Origin: an uncultured Verrucomicrobiales bacterium
GTDB lineage: Bacteria > Verrucomicrobiota > Verrucomicrobiia > Verrucomicrobiales > Akkermansiaceae
Reading direction: 5' to 3'
DNA: 48,591 bases
Assembly (NCBI GenBank): GCA_937901085.1
Contig: CALCHQ010000009.1
Location: 1-48,591 of the forward strand
Of the stretch, positions 23,878 through 31,544 are shown piece after piece. Under the pieces are notes generated by a model that saw only the letters and a list, made by a program, of their open reading frames with translations, was not told where the DNA came from and made no database searches. Numbering within the stretch: position 1 is the stretch's first letter; each line of letters begins with the position of its first letter. The translations under genes and the position numbers were made by a program.

Positions 23878-24618
23878 ATGAAGCGTCTGATAGTGGATAA
23901 TTCAAATACCAGGACCAAGTTTGCCCTGGTTTCCTCCGAAGGTATGGAAGGGCTGCGCGTGATGAAGACGGCTGATATCACCATTGCCTCTGTTCAGACA
24001 TTGCTGGAGGGGTGGCAATATGAGAGCGTAGGCCTGTGTTCGGTGGTGCCTCAGGCTGCTGCCAGCATCGTGGAGGCTTGTAAGGACGCGGAGGTATGCT
24101 TGCTGACGCCCCACTTGCCATTGGCGGTAGATTTTTCGGGCTACGCCGGGCTGGAGACGCTGGGGGCGGATCGTATTGCGAATGCCCTGGCTGCTGCACA
24201 GCGAGGGGGAAAGGCTGTGGTGGCGGTGGATTTGGGAACGGCGACCACCTTTGATGTCATCATTTACCAAGAGGGCAGGATGCGCTTCCTGGGGGGAGTG
24301 ATTGCCCCTGGTTTATCACTCTATGCTGGCTGCCTGCATGGGAAGACAGCACTCCTGCCGGCACCTGCGGACGCCTGGAGTGGCGCGGTTATAGGGCACA
24401 CCACGCAGGAGGCCATGCAATCAGCTGTGCGTGTGGGGTATCCGGCTATGGTGGACGGCGTGCTGGATGCTATTGAACAGGAACTGGACGAGGCTTTGCA
24501 TGTGGTGCTGACCGGTGGGGATGCCAGCCGGATTGCACCTTGTCTCCGCCGCCGCTGTGCCGTAGAGCCCATGCTTACGCTGCAGGGGATTGCCCTTGCG
24601 TTCGGAATGCATGTATGA
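23878..24618 (+). CDS. coaX: type III pantothenate kinase
   Basis: A 246-residue ASKHA-fold kinase for the first step of coenzyme A synthesis, insensitive to CoA feedback and needing a monovalent cation. Family motifs are DNSNTRTKFAL at 7-17 (phosphate loop, with Asn-Ser-Asn where many have Gly-Asn), GADRIAN, DLGTATTFDV and the GGVIAPG loop. Length is typical. It starts 2 bp after the GT28 gene and appears co-transcribed with it, an odd pairing of coenzyme A supply and glycolipid synthesis. Acyl carrier protein, whose prosthetic group comes from CoA, is the next gene but has its own promoter. Confidence 0.94.
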   Translation: MKRLIVDNSNTRTKFALVSSEGMEGLRVMKTADITIASVQTLLEGWQYESVGLCSVVPQAAASIVEACKDAEVCLLTPHLPLAVDFSGYAGLETLGADRIANALAAAQRGGKAVVAVDLGTATTFDVIIYQEGRMRFLGGVIAPGLSLYAGCLHGKTALLPAPADAWSGAVIGHTTQEAMQSAVRVGYPAMVDGVLDAIEQELDEALHVVLTGGDASRIAPCLRRRCAVEPMLTLQGIALAFGMHV

Positions 24619-24651
24619 TGCACTTTTTTTGAGCATACTTTACTTTTTTTG

Positions 24652-24680
24652 TTGCAAGAAGCAAGGGAACACGCTAGAAT
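24652..24680 (+). promoter_or_regulatory. promoter for acpP
   Basis: TTGCAA (24652-24657), 17 bp, TAGAAT (24675-24680). Predicted leader about 22 nt to the ATG at 24709. Confidence 0.8.
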
Positions 24681-24708
24681 GAGTGCACTTAAAACCTGTA
24701 ACAATCTT

Positions 24709-24948
24709 ATGTCCGACAATATCGAATCCCAGGTAAAAGAAATCATCGCTGCTCAGCTCAGCGTTGACCCCGAAAAGGTAACCACCGATGCTAAGTTCAT
24801 TGAAGATCTTGGTGCCGACTCCCTTGACACCGTAGAACTCGTGATGGCTTTCGAGGATAAGTTCTCCGTGGAAGTTCCCGATGAGGACGCTGAGAAGCTT
24901 AAGTCTGTGGCCGATGTAGTGGCCTACATCGAATCCCACAAGGCCTGA
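24709..24948 (+). CDS. acpP: acyl carrier protein
   Basis: A 79-residue, very acidic acyl carrier protein for fatty acid and lipid A synthesis. The phosphopantetheine serine is Ser38 in LGADSLDTVEL, and the helix-2 recognition segment is intact. The frame runs 20 codons further upstream, but that would cross the promoter at 24652-24680; the ATG at 24709 gives the family start. It stands alone between its promoter and a terminator, away from fab genes. Codon use appears optimised (many AAG, GAC and CTT/CTC), fitting a highly expressed gene. Confidence 0.97.
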   Translation: MSDNIESQVKEIIAAQLSVDPEKVTTDAKFIEDLGADSLDTVELVMAFEDKFSVEVPDEDAEKLKSVADVVAYIESHKA

Positions 24949-24975
24949 TAAGCCCGGTTGGCTTTTCAATGAAAC

Positions 24976-25018
24976 GGGCGGTTCCTCCTTCGACTGGTGG
25001 AGCCGCCCTTTGTTTTTT
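24976..25018 (+). terminator. intrinsic terminator after acpP
   Basis: A GC-rich stem (24976-24988 with 24996-25008, with one G-U pair and one mismatch) followed by TTTG and T6. Confidence 0.8.
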
Positions 25019-25049
25019 CTGAGTGCATCAGGATTCCATAGAGTACGCT

Positions 25050-25547
25050 ATGCGGCAGACCAGGGTATTGTATGTGCCCGACCGCCGTATTGATTCTTTT
25101 GGAGAAACGCGGTTCAATTTCCGCTTGATTACCGAGCCTATGGATGAAGTCGGTGTATGCCGGATTCGCAGCGGCTGGGTGGAAGCCAACAGACCCCGTA
25201 TTATCCGCCCGGCAGACATGAGGACAGTAGAGACCGAGGGTTTCGGCTCGGTGGCGGCTCAGTTCTTTGAGTGGATGCGCCAGCATGGAGCCGGCATGCG
25301 GGCCTTGTTTGAGTATGGTTTCCGTTTCTGCCGTTCAGAGGTGCATGAGGAGCGTGTACACGATGTGGCCGCCGGTGTAACGGAACGCGTGGTGCAGGAA
25401 GCCCTGGGCTCGGGAGACCCGTTCAGGGCGGTGATTTACGGAGTGGATGATGCATGGGAGGTTTCTCTGCTCTCCTTTATGTTGGAAATGGTTCAGAAGT
25501 CACATGAAATTAATATATTCGATTTTCGTCGCAGGGGTATTCTATAG
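25050..25547 (+). CDS. hypothetical protein
   Basis: A 165-residue soluble protein that I do not recognise. It has no signal peptide or membrane helix. The N-terminus is rich in Arg and aromatic residues (TRVLYVPDRRIDSFGETRF). The middle has a charged, helical segment with RSEVHEERVHDVAAG, and the end has a hydrophobic helix of about a dozen residues. A GTG at 25023 would add nine residues. The ATG at 25050 is preferred because a TAGAGT at 25039-25044 could be a -10, though its -35 is poor. The last 44 bp overlap the start of the LysM gene, so the two are coupled. Confidence 0.6.
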   Translation: MRQTRVLYVPDRRIDSFGETRFNFRLITEPMDEVGVCRIRSGWVEANRPRIIRPADMRTVETEGFGSVAAQFFEWMRQHGAGMRALFEYGFRFCRSEVHEERVHDVAAGVTERVVQEALGSGDPFRAVIYGVDDAWEVSLLSFMLEMVQKSHEINIFDFRRRGIL

Positions 25548-26274
25548 CCTGCTGGCACCTTTTGCTGCCGCAGCTGATAATTTTTCGCTCTGGCCCCGTC
25601 GGCCGGAAGAGCTGGAGCAGGCTCGCCGCCTGATGCAGGAACAGAAGGGGGGCGAAGCCGTGCTGCTGCTGCAGCCTTTTCTGACGGATACCGGCATTGC
25701 CGGGCGTGAGGCTCGGCAGATATGCGGCCGGGTCAACGTTCCCCGTTATCTTTCCCGTATGCATCCGGGAGCCAGGGTGTACACCGTTCGCAAGGGGGAT
25801 AATATGGCCCGCATCGCTATGAGTCAGCATTGTCCGCAAGATATCATCATGCTGCTCAACGGTATCGTGGAACCCTCTGCGCTCCGGGTCGGTCAGAAAC
25901 TGGTGGTTATCCCTATGCGTCTGCGGGTGGAAATCCATCCGCTGCAGCGTGAGCTGTCTGTCTGGGATGGAGACCAGCTGGTGGCTGACTACCCCCTCGT
26001 GTCGGCTGATGAGATTCCGCGGGCGCGTCAGGTGTCGCAGGTGACGAAGGTGGCCGCTCGTGAGGGTGTGCTGGATGGTCACGCCGTGCTGCCCAAATCA
26101 CCGCAGTATCCGGCATCTGACCGTTTGATTGTGCTGGAAAACGGGATGGTGATTACGGGCGGTCAGTGCGGCAGAGGACAGGTGCAGCTGCGGATGGAAC
26201 AGAAGGATTTGAATGAACTGGCCATGATGCTGGACTGCGGTAACGAGGTCAAGGTGACCTTTCCGGCTCGCTGA
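25504..26274 (+). CDS. LysM protein with degenerate YkuD-like domain
   Basis: A 256-residue secreted protein. The signal peptide ends near AAAA-DN (about 24). Residues about 92-137 form a LysM peptidoglycan-binding domain (YTVRKGDNMARIAM, then LRVGQKLVVIP). Residues about 139-254 look like a YkuD L,D-transpeptidase fold: LRVEIHPLQRELSVWDGDQLV matches the family's opening strands, and LRMEQKDLNELAMMLDCGNEVKV matches the end after the catalytic motif. Where active enzymes have SHGCIRL, this one reads GQVQLRM, so the nucleophilic Cys and its His are missing. A Cys222 six residues upstream does not align with the nucleophile. It is likely a peptidoglycan-binding non-enzyme, possibly a regulator or acceptor for the YkuD enzymes (inference). 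The start at 25504 was chosen by its signal peptide. Confidence 0.72.
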   Translation: MKLIYSIFVAGVFYSLLAPFAAAADNFSLWPRRPEELEQARRLMQEQKGGEAVLLLQPFLTDTGIAGREARQICGRVNVPRYLSRMHPGARVYTVRKGDNMARIAMSQHCPQDIIMLLNGIVEPSALRVGQKLVVIPMRLRVEIHPLQRELSVWDGDQLVADYPLVSADEIPRARQVSQVTKVAAREGVLDGHAVLPKSPQYPASDRLIVLENGMVITGGQCGRGQVQLRMEQKDLNELAMMLDCGNEVKVTFPAR

Positions 26275-26320
26275 TTTTGTTTGGCGGGCGAATTCAGACT
26301 CTGCATAGCATAAATAATGC

Positions 26321-26349
26321 TTCCCAAATCAGTTCTGCTTTGGTATAAT
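26321..26349 (+). promoter_or_regulatory. promoter for ilvB
   Basis: TTCCCA (26321-26326), 17 bp, and a perfect TATAAT (26344-26349). Leader of about 43 nt; no leader peptide with branched-chain codons was seen in it. Confidence 0.7.
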
Positions 26350-26398
26350 CCTGCGCGAATGCGGGTAGAACCCGAAAAATACAAATTCTCATACAGCT

Positions 26399-28252
26399 AT
26401 GAATACACAATCCACATGCAAGTCCCAGCCTGAAGGTAAAATGATGACCGGTGCCGAAGCTCTTGTGCAGAGCCTTGTACGCGAGGGTGTGGATGTCGTA
26501 TTCGCGTATCCGGGAGGTGCCAGCATGCCTATTCACCAGGCTTTGAGCCACGAGCCTTCCATCCGTACGATTCTGCCCCGCCACGAGCAGGGTGGTGCCT
26601 TTGCCGCCGAGGGCTATGGCCGTGTGACGGGTAAGGTGGGCGTGTGTATGTCCACGTCCGGCCCTGGTGCCACCAATATGATTACGCCCATTGCCGATGC
26701 CATGCTGGATTCCATCCCCATGGTGGCCATTACGGCTCAGGTGGGCAGTGGCCTTATCGGCACTTCCGCTTTCCAGGAGACGGACGTGTTCGGTATGACG
26801 GCTCCCATCGTCAAGCACAGTTATCTGGTGACCGACCTTACCGACATTCCCCGCATTGTGCGCGAGGCTTTCCATGTGGCTCGCACCGGCCGCCCCGGTC
26901 CCGTGCTGATTGATATTCCCAAGAATTTCCAGGAAGGCAGGTTTGTGCCCGATTTTGACGAGCCGCTGGATTTGCCCGGCTATTCGCCCAAGGTGGAGCT
27001 GAACACCGCAGCGCTGGATGAAGTGCTGCCGCTGATTCTGTCGGCCAAGCGTCCGGCCATCTATGCCGGTGGTGGTGTGGTGATTTCCAATGCTGCGGAG
27101 CAGTTGCGTGAATTTGCCGAGCGTACGCAGATTCCCGTAGCTACCACGCTCATGGGTATTGGAGCCATGCCGGAGTCCCACCCCCTGTCCGTACGTTGGC
27201 TGGGTATGCATGGTGCGGTTTATGCTAACAATACGGTAAATGAGGCCGATGTGGTGATTGCCATCGGCGCCCGCTTTGATGACCGCGTGACGGGTGCCGT
27301 GCGTACCTTCTGTGAGCATGCAAAGATTATCCACATTGATTTTGATGCTGCAGAGCTGAATAAGAACAAGAAGGTGGATTACGCCATCCGCTCGGATGCC
27401 GGTGAAGCACTGGCCTACCTGAACGCCAAGCTGGAGTCCATGGGCATGCAGCCGCGTGAGTACGCCGTAGAGAACCGCCCCGAATGGTTCGGAATCATTG
27501 AGGCATGGAAAGCCCAGTACCCGCTCTGCTATGAGAAGAAGGAGCGCGAGATTGCTCCCCAGCAGGTGATTGAAGAACTCTACAATCAGCTTCACGGGCA
27601 GGATGCCATCGTCTGCACCGGTGTGGGACAGCACCAGATGTTTGCTGCCCAGTTCTATAAGTTTGAACAGCCCCGCCGCCTTTCCACTTCCGGCGGCCTG
27701 GGTTCCATGGGTTACGGCCTGCCCGCTGCCATGGGCGCTCACCTTGCCTACCCCGACAAACCTGTTGTCAATATCGACGGCGATGGCTCCTTCCTGATGA
27801 ATGTGCAGGAACTGGGAACAATCCACATCGAGAAGATGCCCATCAAGTGCATCATCCTGGATAACCAGCACCTGGGTATGGTGGTGCAGTGGGAAGACCT
27901 CAAGTACGATTCCAACCGTGCCCAGACCTTCCTGGCTGACCCGGCAGATGAGTACGACCGCACCCACCGCAATCCGGACATTCTGTACCCGAACTTCCCC
28001 GTACTCTGCGCCGGTTTCGGCATCAAGTGTGAACGCGTGGTAGACCCCGCTGACCTGGCGCCCGCTATTCAGCGCATGCTGGAATCCAAGGAAGCCTACG
28101 TGCTGGATGTCATGGTGCCGTACGATGTCCATGTGCTGCCCATGATTCCCGGTGGCATGGGCTACCGCGATGTGCTTCTGGAGCGCATTGCCGGTGACGG
28201 CAAGGGGCGCAAGGCCTCCGAGCTGGGTAAGGAAATACCCTCAGCCCTCTAA
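26399..28252 (+). CDS. ilvB: acetolactate synthase, large subunit
   Basis: A 617-residue ThDP enzyme that condenses two pyruvates (or pyruvate and 2-ketobutyrate) in the first common step of valine, leucine and isoleucine synthesis. The catalytic Glu63 is in RHEQGGAFAAEGYGR, the AYPGGASMPI segment precedes it, and the ThDP/metal motif GDG (461-463) is followed by the DNQHLGMV helix. Length is a little above the usual 560-590 because of short extensions at both ends. The regulatory small subunit (ilvN/ilvH) and ilvC do not follow; a terminator and a polysaccharide polymerase gene come next. It has its own strong promoter. Confidence 0.95.
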   Translation: MNTQSTCKSQPEGKMMTGAEALVQSLVREGVDVVFAYPGGASMPIHQALSHEPSIRTILPRHEQGGAFAAEGYGRVTGKVGVCMSTSGPGATNMITPIADAMLDSIPMVAITAQVGSGLIGTSAFQETDVFGMTAPIVKHSYLVTDLTDIPRIVREAFHVARTGRPGPVLIDIPKNFQEGRFVPDFDEPLDLPGYSPKVELNTAALDEVLPLILSAKRPAIYAGGGVVISNAAEQLREFAERTQIPVATTLMGIGAMPESHPLSVRWLGMHGAVYANNTVNEADVVIAIGARFDDRVTGAVRTFCEHAKIIHIDFDAAELNKNKKVDYAIRSDAGEALAYLNAKLESMGMQPREYAVENRPEWFGIIEAWKAQYPLCYEKKEREIAPQQVIEELYNQLHGQDAIVCTGVGQHQMFAAQFYKFEQPRRLSTSGGLGSMGYGLPAAMGAHLAYPDKPVVNIDGDGSFLMNVQELGTIHIEKMPIKCIILDNQHLGMVVQWEDLKYDSNRAQTFLADPADEYDRTHRNPDILYPNFPVLCAGFGIKCERVVDPADLAPAIQRMLESKEAYVLDVMVPYDVHVLPMIPGGMGYRDVLLERIAGDGKGRKASELGKEIPSAL

Positions 28253-28266
28253 AACTGAAAATCTCG

Positions 28267-28303
28267 GTACAGATGCGCTTGAATGGGCGCATCTGTGCTT
28301 TTT
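28267..28303 (+). terminator. intrinsic terminator after ilvB
   Basis: A 12-bp stem (28267-28278 with 28287-28298, with one G-U pair), an 8-nt loop and T5. The loop and T-run also contain a possible promoter for the next gene. Confidence 0.85.
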
Positions 28304-28307
28304 GAAT
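28279..28307 (+). promoter_or_regulatory. possible promoter for the polymerase gene
   Basis: TTGAAT (28279-28284), 17 bp, TTGAAT (28302-28307), then 8 nt to the ATG at 28316. The -10 is weak and the elements lie within the ilvB terminator. Confidence 0.35.
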
Positions 28308-28315
28308 CTGGCGAT

Positions 28316-29836
28316 ATGCAGGGAAACGGGCTCAAAGGGATTATAGCCGGCATTATACTTGTCGTGCTATGTTTTATTGTAGGCGCGCAGGCCGCTGAAA
28401 GTGCGGTCAGTTCAGCAGCCATCATTGCAGCGGTTGTGGGCGCTTTGGTACTCATTCTGATGGGGAAACGCTGCTGGTGGCTTATATTTCTTCTTGGTCC
28501 TGTTGTTGATGTTTTGCCCTTGCCTGGCCCCTTAAGCACAATTCCGGGGGGGATGTACATGGCTGCTGCGGTGCTGGTGTATTGGTTGCTCCTGTGGGGC
28601 ATGGGGTATGTGAAGATTAAGTGGCGCTCCTTTCTTCTGCTGGATCTTCTTGTGCTTGCTCTGGCGATATGTGTGGTCGCTGCGTATATCAGGCGTCCGG
28701 TTAGTATCAACTACCTTGGATTTGAAACAGATACGCAGGGTGGCGCAGACTATGTGTACTATGCAGTCGCTTTTGTTTACTATTTGACATTAAGCTGCAT
28801 TCCGATGGAGAAGGGTGAACTGGCCAAAGTGTTGCGGTGGTCTGTTGCTGTTGTATTGGGAGCTTTGTTTGTGGATGCATGCATGGTTCTTGTGTCGGGA
28901 GGTATACACGTTAGTGAGCTTGACTCACTGCGTACAGAATCGCTGTTTTTCTTTGGTGAAAAAGGTATGGCGTTCCTATGGGTTCGTTTTTCTTTTCTGG
29001 CAATTATTCTGAATCCGTTCCTTGTCGGTATTGCTTTGATGTTGTGCGGCTGCGTTCTCCTTTCGGGTGGCCGCGAGCGTTTCATGGTAGTATTCTGCAC
29101 TATAGCCAACATAGCAATTATTAAAAAAGAGATACTATCATGTGTATGTGTAGGTGGTGTCGCGCTGTTTGGTTTATATATGTTATCTGCTGCAGGCTTC
29201 ATCGAACAGGCTCCTCATTCGGTGCAGCGAATCGTATCGATGCTGCCGGGAATAGAGATTAGCCGAGCGGCTAAAACTGATACGGAAGGAACGTGGGAAT
29301 GGCGGTTGACAATCTGGGATATGGCTTTGGATAAGCGTGCCGGCTACATCGAGGATTATGTGTTTGGTGATGGGTATGGCATATCTGTCGCGGAGCATAG
29401 TCGCCTTCAACGCGGTGTGATGCGTGGGCAGATTGAGTATGCTGATTTGGAGGCGTATGCCATTATGGGTATATGGCATAACGGTGCTATTCGAATGTTA
29501 AACTATTTGGGCTATGTGGGTTTAACTCTTGTCGTACTTATTCTAATAGTCGGTTCGGTATACATGTTCAGAGTTTGTTTTGCTTTGCGTGGCTCGCCCT
29601 TGTTTTTCCCTATAGTGTTTTATGTATCGAACTATGCTGCGCTCATCCCGGAATACTGTCTTGGTGCACATGGTGACAGACAGTTTATTTTGCAATTTGT
29701 ATCGCTGGCATTGATTAAATGGGCGTACTGCATGCTGCGAGAGGAGGATAAGCTTATCCCGTTATGGCAGAGGAAACGTTATGTCCCTCAAATGATTCGC
29801 GAGTATGGTGGAGAACTTTGCCATTCAAAGGATTAA
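28316..29836 (+). CDS. O-antigen polymerase/ligase-like membrane protein
   Basis: A 506-residue polytopic inner-membrane protein with about twelve hydrophobic helices. In the second half, LLSGGRERFMVVF corresponds to the SG-x-R segment of Wzy/WaaL proteins. The soluble loop with GTWEWRLTIWDMAL corresponds to the R-x(3-4)-W helix of that superfamily. It therefore probably polymerises or ligates lipid-linked polysaccharide at the periplasmic face. An in-frame ATG at 28283 lies in the ilvB terminator loop, so 28316 is preferred. Composition is less GC-rich than the flanking housekeeping genes, and the next gene is strongly AT-rich, suggesting a variable polysaccharide cassette. Confidence 0.75.
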   Translation: MQGNGLKGIIAGIILVVLCFIVGAQAAESAVSSAAIIAAVVGALVLILMGKRCWWLIFLLGPVVDVLPLPGPLSTIPGGMYMAAAVLVYWLLLWGMGYVKIKWRSFLLLDLLVLALAICVVAAYIRRPVSINYLGFETDTQGGADYVYYAVAFVYYLTLSCIPMEKGELAKVLRWSVAVVLGALFVDACMVLVSGGIHVSELDSLRTESLFFFGEKGMAFLWVRFSFLAIILNPFLVGIALMLCGCVLLSGGRERFMVVFCTIANIAIIKKEILSCVCVGGVALFGLYMLSAAGFIEQAPHSVQRIVSMLPGIEISRAAKTDTEGTWEWRLTIWDMALDKRAGYIEDYVFGDGYGISVAEHSRLQRGVMRGQIEYADLEAYAIMGIWHNGAIRMLNYLGYVGLTLVVLILIVGSVYMFRVCFALRGSPLFFPIVFYVSNYAALIPEYCLGAHGDRQFILQFVSLALIKWAYCMLREEDKLIPLWQRKRYVPQMIREYGGELCHSKD

Positions 29837-29957
29837 CGTCAGGTCTGATATACTGTGCAGGTGTTATAAAGAAGGCAATCAACGCTAAATATTATATTCA
29901 GGGTCGCGGCTTCTATTGTTTTTGAAACTATTGATAACTGTGAGTGATATTGTTGAA

Positions 29958-30923
29958 ATGAATAATACTGTTAGTACTAAAAGAGATTTTAGTATAGATA
30001 TACTCAAATTCTTAGCGGTGCTTTTAATTACCAACTCGCATTTCGATATACTTTATCCCGCCGATTGGGCTTTTTTAGGAACGGGTGGGGCTATAGGCGA
30101 TGCTCTGTTCTTTTTTTGTTCTGGCTTTACTTTATTTTTGAAACCTGCGGGAAGATTTGACTTGTGGTACAAGAAGAGAATAAGACGAATATATCCATCG
30201 GTCATTATGTGGGCATTGCTTGCAGCTGTTGTGTTTTCTTCCAAAAAAAGTGTGGATGATGCCATATTATATGGAGCATGGTTTATTAGTTGTATAATGA
30301 TATATTATGTTGTTATTTATATGATTCACCGCTTCTGGTTAAACAAAATTATTTTTGCTTTTTTAGCCATCCTTACTGTAGTGGTTTACCTTTGCATAGA
30401 AAAGCCTGATGACTATAACATATACGGCGATACTTATCTAAAATGGGTGTTTTTCTTTATGTTTATGCTCCAAGGTGCATTTTTAGGCAGGGAACGTAAT
30501 AAAACATACAATTTAACAAAGTCATTCATATTGACTATTGTTTCTCTGTTGACGTATTATGCAATATTGATAATATGCAAAGTGGGTATTTTCTCTAACT
30601 ATATGCAGCTTTTGAGCTTGTTCTTTTTATTAATGCTTATACGCAACTTGTATACATTATTTTCAACGAATATGTCGCGCCTTTTTGCATCGCGATATAT
30701 TAAATCTGTCGTTGTATTTATAGGTGGACTTTGTCTTGAAATATACTTGGTTCAAGGGATTATGATATGTTTGTGTGCTTCTATTTCTTTCCCTTTGAGT
30801 ATTCTCTTCGCAACCGTGGGGATTGTATTGTTAGCGTGCGTGTTAAGAGTATTGTCCCGCTTCTTTACGCAAACATTCGCTAAGGAGGATTACGATTGGC
30901 GAAAAATTTTTAGTTTGAATTGA
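29958..30923 (+). CDS. acyltransferase-3 family membrane protein, AT-rich
   Basis: A 321-residue polytopic membrane protein of the acyltransferase-3 (OafA-like) family. The first segment KRDFSIDILKFLAVLLITNSHF holds the family's R-x(n)-H arrangement, followed by ALFFFCSGFTLF and a KKRIRRIYP segment. These enzymes acetylate surface sugars. The ATG at 29958 is preferred over a TTG at 29916 because a weak promoter-like TTGAAA-17-TGATAT lies just before it. Base composition is unlike the rest of the window: one 60-base line at 30241-30300 has only 19 G or C. That, and its position after the polymerase gene, suggests recent acquisition. No mobile element is visible at its edges. Confidence 0.8.
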   Translation: MNNTVSTKRDFSIDILKFLAVLLITNSHFDILYPADWAFLGTGGAIGDALFFFCSGFTLFLKPAGRFDLWYKKRIRRIYPSVIMWALLAAVVFSSKKSVDDAILYGAWFISCIMIYYVVIYMIHRFWLNKIIFAFLAILTVVVYLCIEKPDDYNIYGDTYLKWVFFFMFMLQGAFLGRERNKTYNLTKSFILTIVSLLTYYAILIICKVGIFSNYMQLLSLFFLLMLIRNLYTLFSTNMSRLFASRYIKSVVVFIGGLCLEIYLVQGIMICLCASISFPLSILFATVGIVLLACVLRVLSRFFTQTFAKEDYDWRKIFSLN

Positions 30924-31007
30924 GAGCTGCCGCCCGTATTCATCCTGGCTACGGGTTATCTGCATTACCATACAGGATGAGTTCTGAGTAAGCAGACTCC
31001 GGCGCTG

Positions 31008-31055
31008 ATGAAAATATAACACCGCCGCAGGAATCGACCTTCCTGCGGCGGTGTT
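31008..31055 (-). terminator. intrinsic terminator after rpsO
   Basis: A perfect 15-bp stem (31018-31032 with 31041-31055) with an 8-nt loop, followed on the minus strand by a T-rich tract (complement of 31009-31017). Confidence 0.85.
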
Positions 31056-31095
31056 GTGATTAGCGTTCGGCTTCGTTGAAGCCTCCCTGCGCTGA

Positions 31096-31347
31096 TTAGT
31101 GGCGGAGGGAGAGACGCACGAGCAGATCCTTGTACAGATCCGGATTGGTGCGCTTGGCATAGTCCAGAAGCTTACGGCGGCGGGCCACCATCATGAGCAG
31201 ACCGCGGCGGGAAGCGTGGTCGTGCTTGTTGGCGATGAGGTGCTGCGTAAGGTGGGCAATGCGCTTGGTAAGCACTGCAACCTGGAAACCGGTGGAACCG
31301 GTGTCCTTCTCGTTCGTCTTGAAGTCGTTGACGTTGATATCGCTCAT
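31096..31347 (-). CDS. rpsO: 30S ribosomal protein S15
   Basis: An 83-residue primary 16S rRNA-binding protein of the small subunit. The family core is clear: TGSTGFQVAVLTKRIAHLTQHL, the HDHASRRGLLMMVARRRKLLDY stretch (which contacts rRNA) and the end LYKDLLVRLSLR. Slightly shorter than the usual 88-89 residues. The ATG at 31347 matches the family start; longer frames upstream cross the promoter. It is preceded by a leader of about 60 nt where S15 autoregulation could occur, as in other bacteria. pnp, its frequent neighbour, is absent. Confidence 0.97.
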   Translation of the reverse strand: MSDINVNDFKTNEKDTGSTGFQVAVLTKRIAHLTQHLIANKHDHASRRGLLMMVARRRKLLDYAKRTNPDLYKDLLVRLSLRH

Positions 31348-31415
31348 TTTCTTGTATCTTGTGTTAGTGGTTGATTTTTCGTGGCTGCGGCAAATCGACC
31401 TACAAGGTGAGTGGA

Positions 31416-31443
31416 TAATAGCACTAATTGCTGTATTTGCAAG
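31416..31443 (-). promoter_or_regulatory. promoter for rpsO
   Basis: Minus strand TTGCAA (31438-31443), 16 bp, TATTAT (31416-31421). Leader about 60 nt. Confidence 0.75.
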
Positions 31444-31452
31444 TCTAAAAGC

Positions 31453-31489
31453 GAAAAAAATGAAGCAGACATCCTGCGATGCCTGCTTT
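31453..31489 (-). terminator. intrinsic terminator after the HAD gene
   Basis: An 11-bp stem (31464-31474 with 31479-31489, one G-U pair) and 4-nt loop, followed on the minus strand by T7 (complement of 31455-31461). It separates the HAD gene from the rpsO promoter. Confidence 0.85.
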
Positions 31490-31544
31490 CTGTTTGTGAT
31501 GTGTCGTACTGAAGGTGTACTCGAAACCTGATGGAATGCCCTGC

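Noticed and set aside
25218..25228. Cys222 of the LysM protein (in the QCGRG segment) as a shifted YkuD nucleophile
   Set aside because: The residue lies six positions before the aligned nucleophile and no His-Gly partner is correctly spaced. Kept only as a remark in the gene entry. The coordinates here only mark the neighbouring gene region.
26294..28132. Minus-strand frame of 612 codons opposite ilvB
   Set aside because: Antisense shadow of a clearly recognised acetolactate synthase gene.
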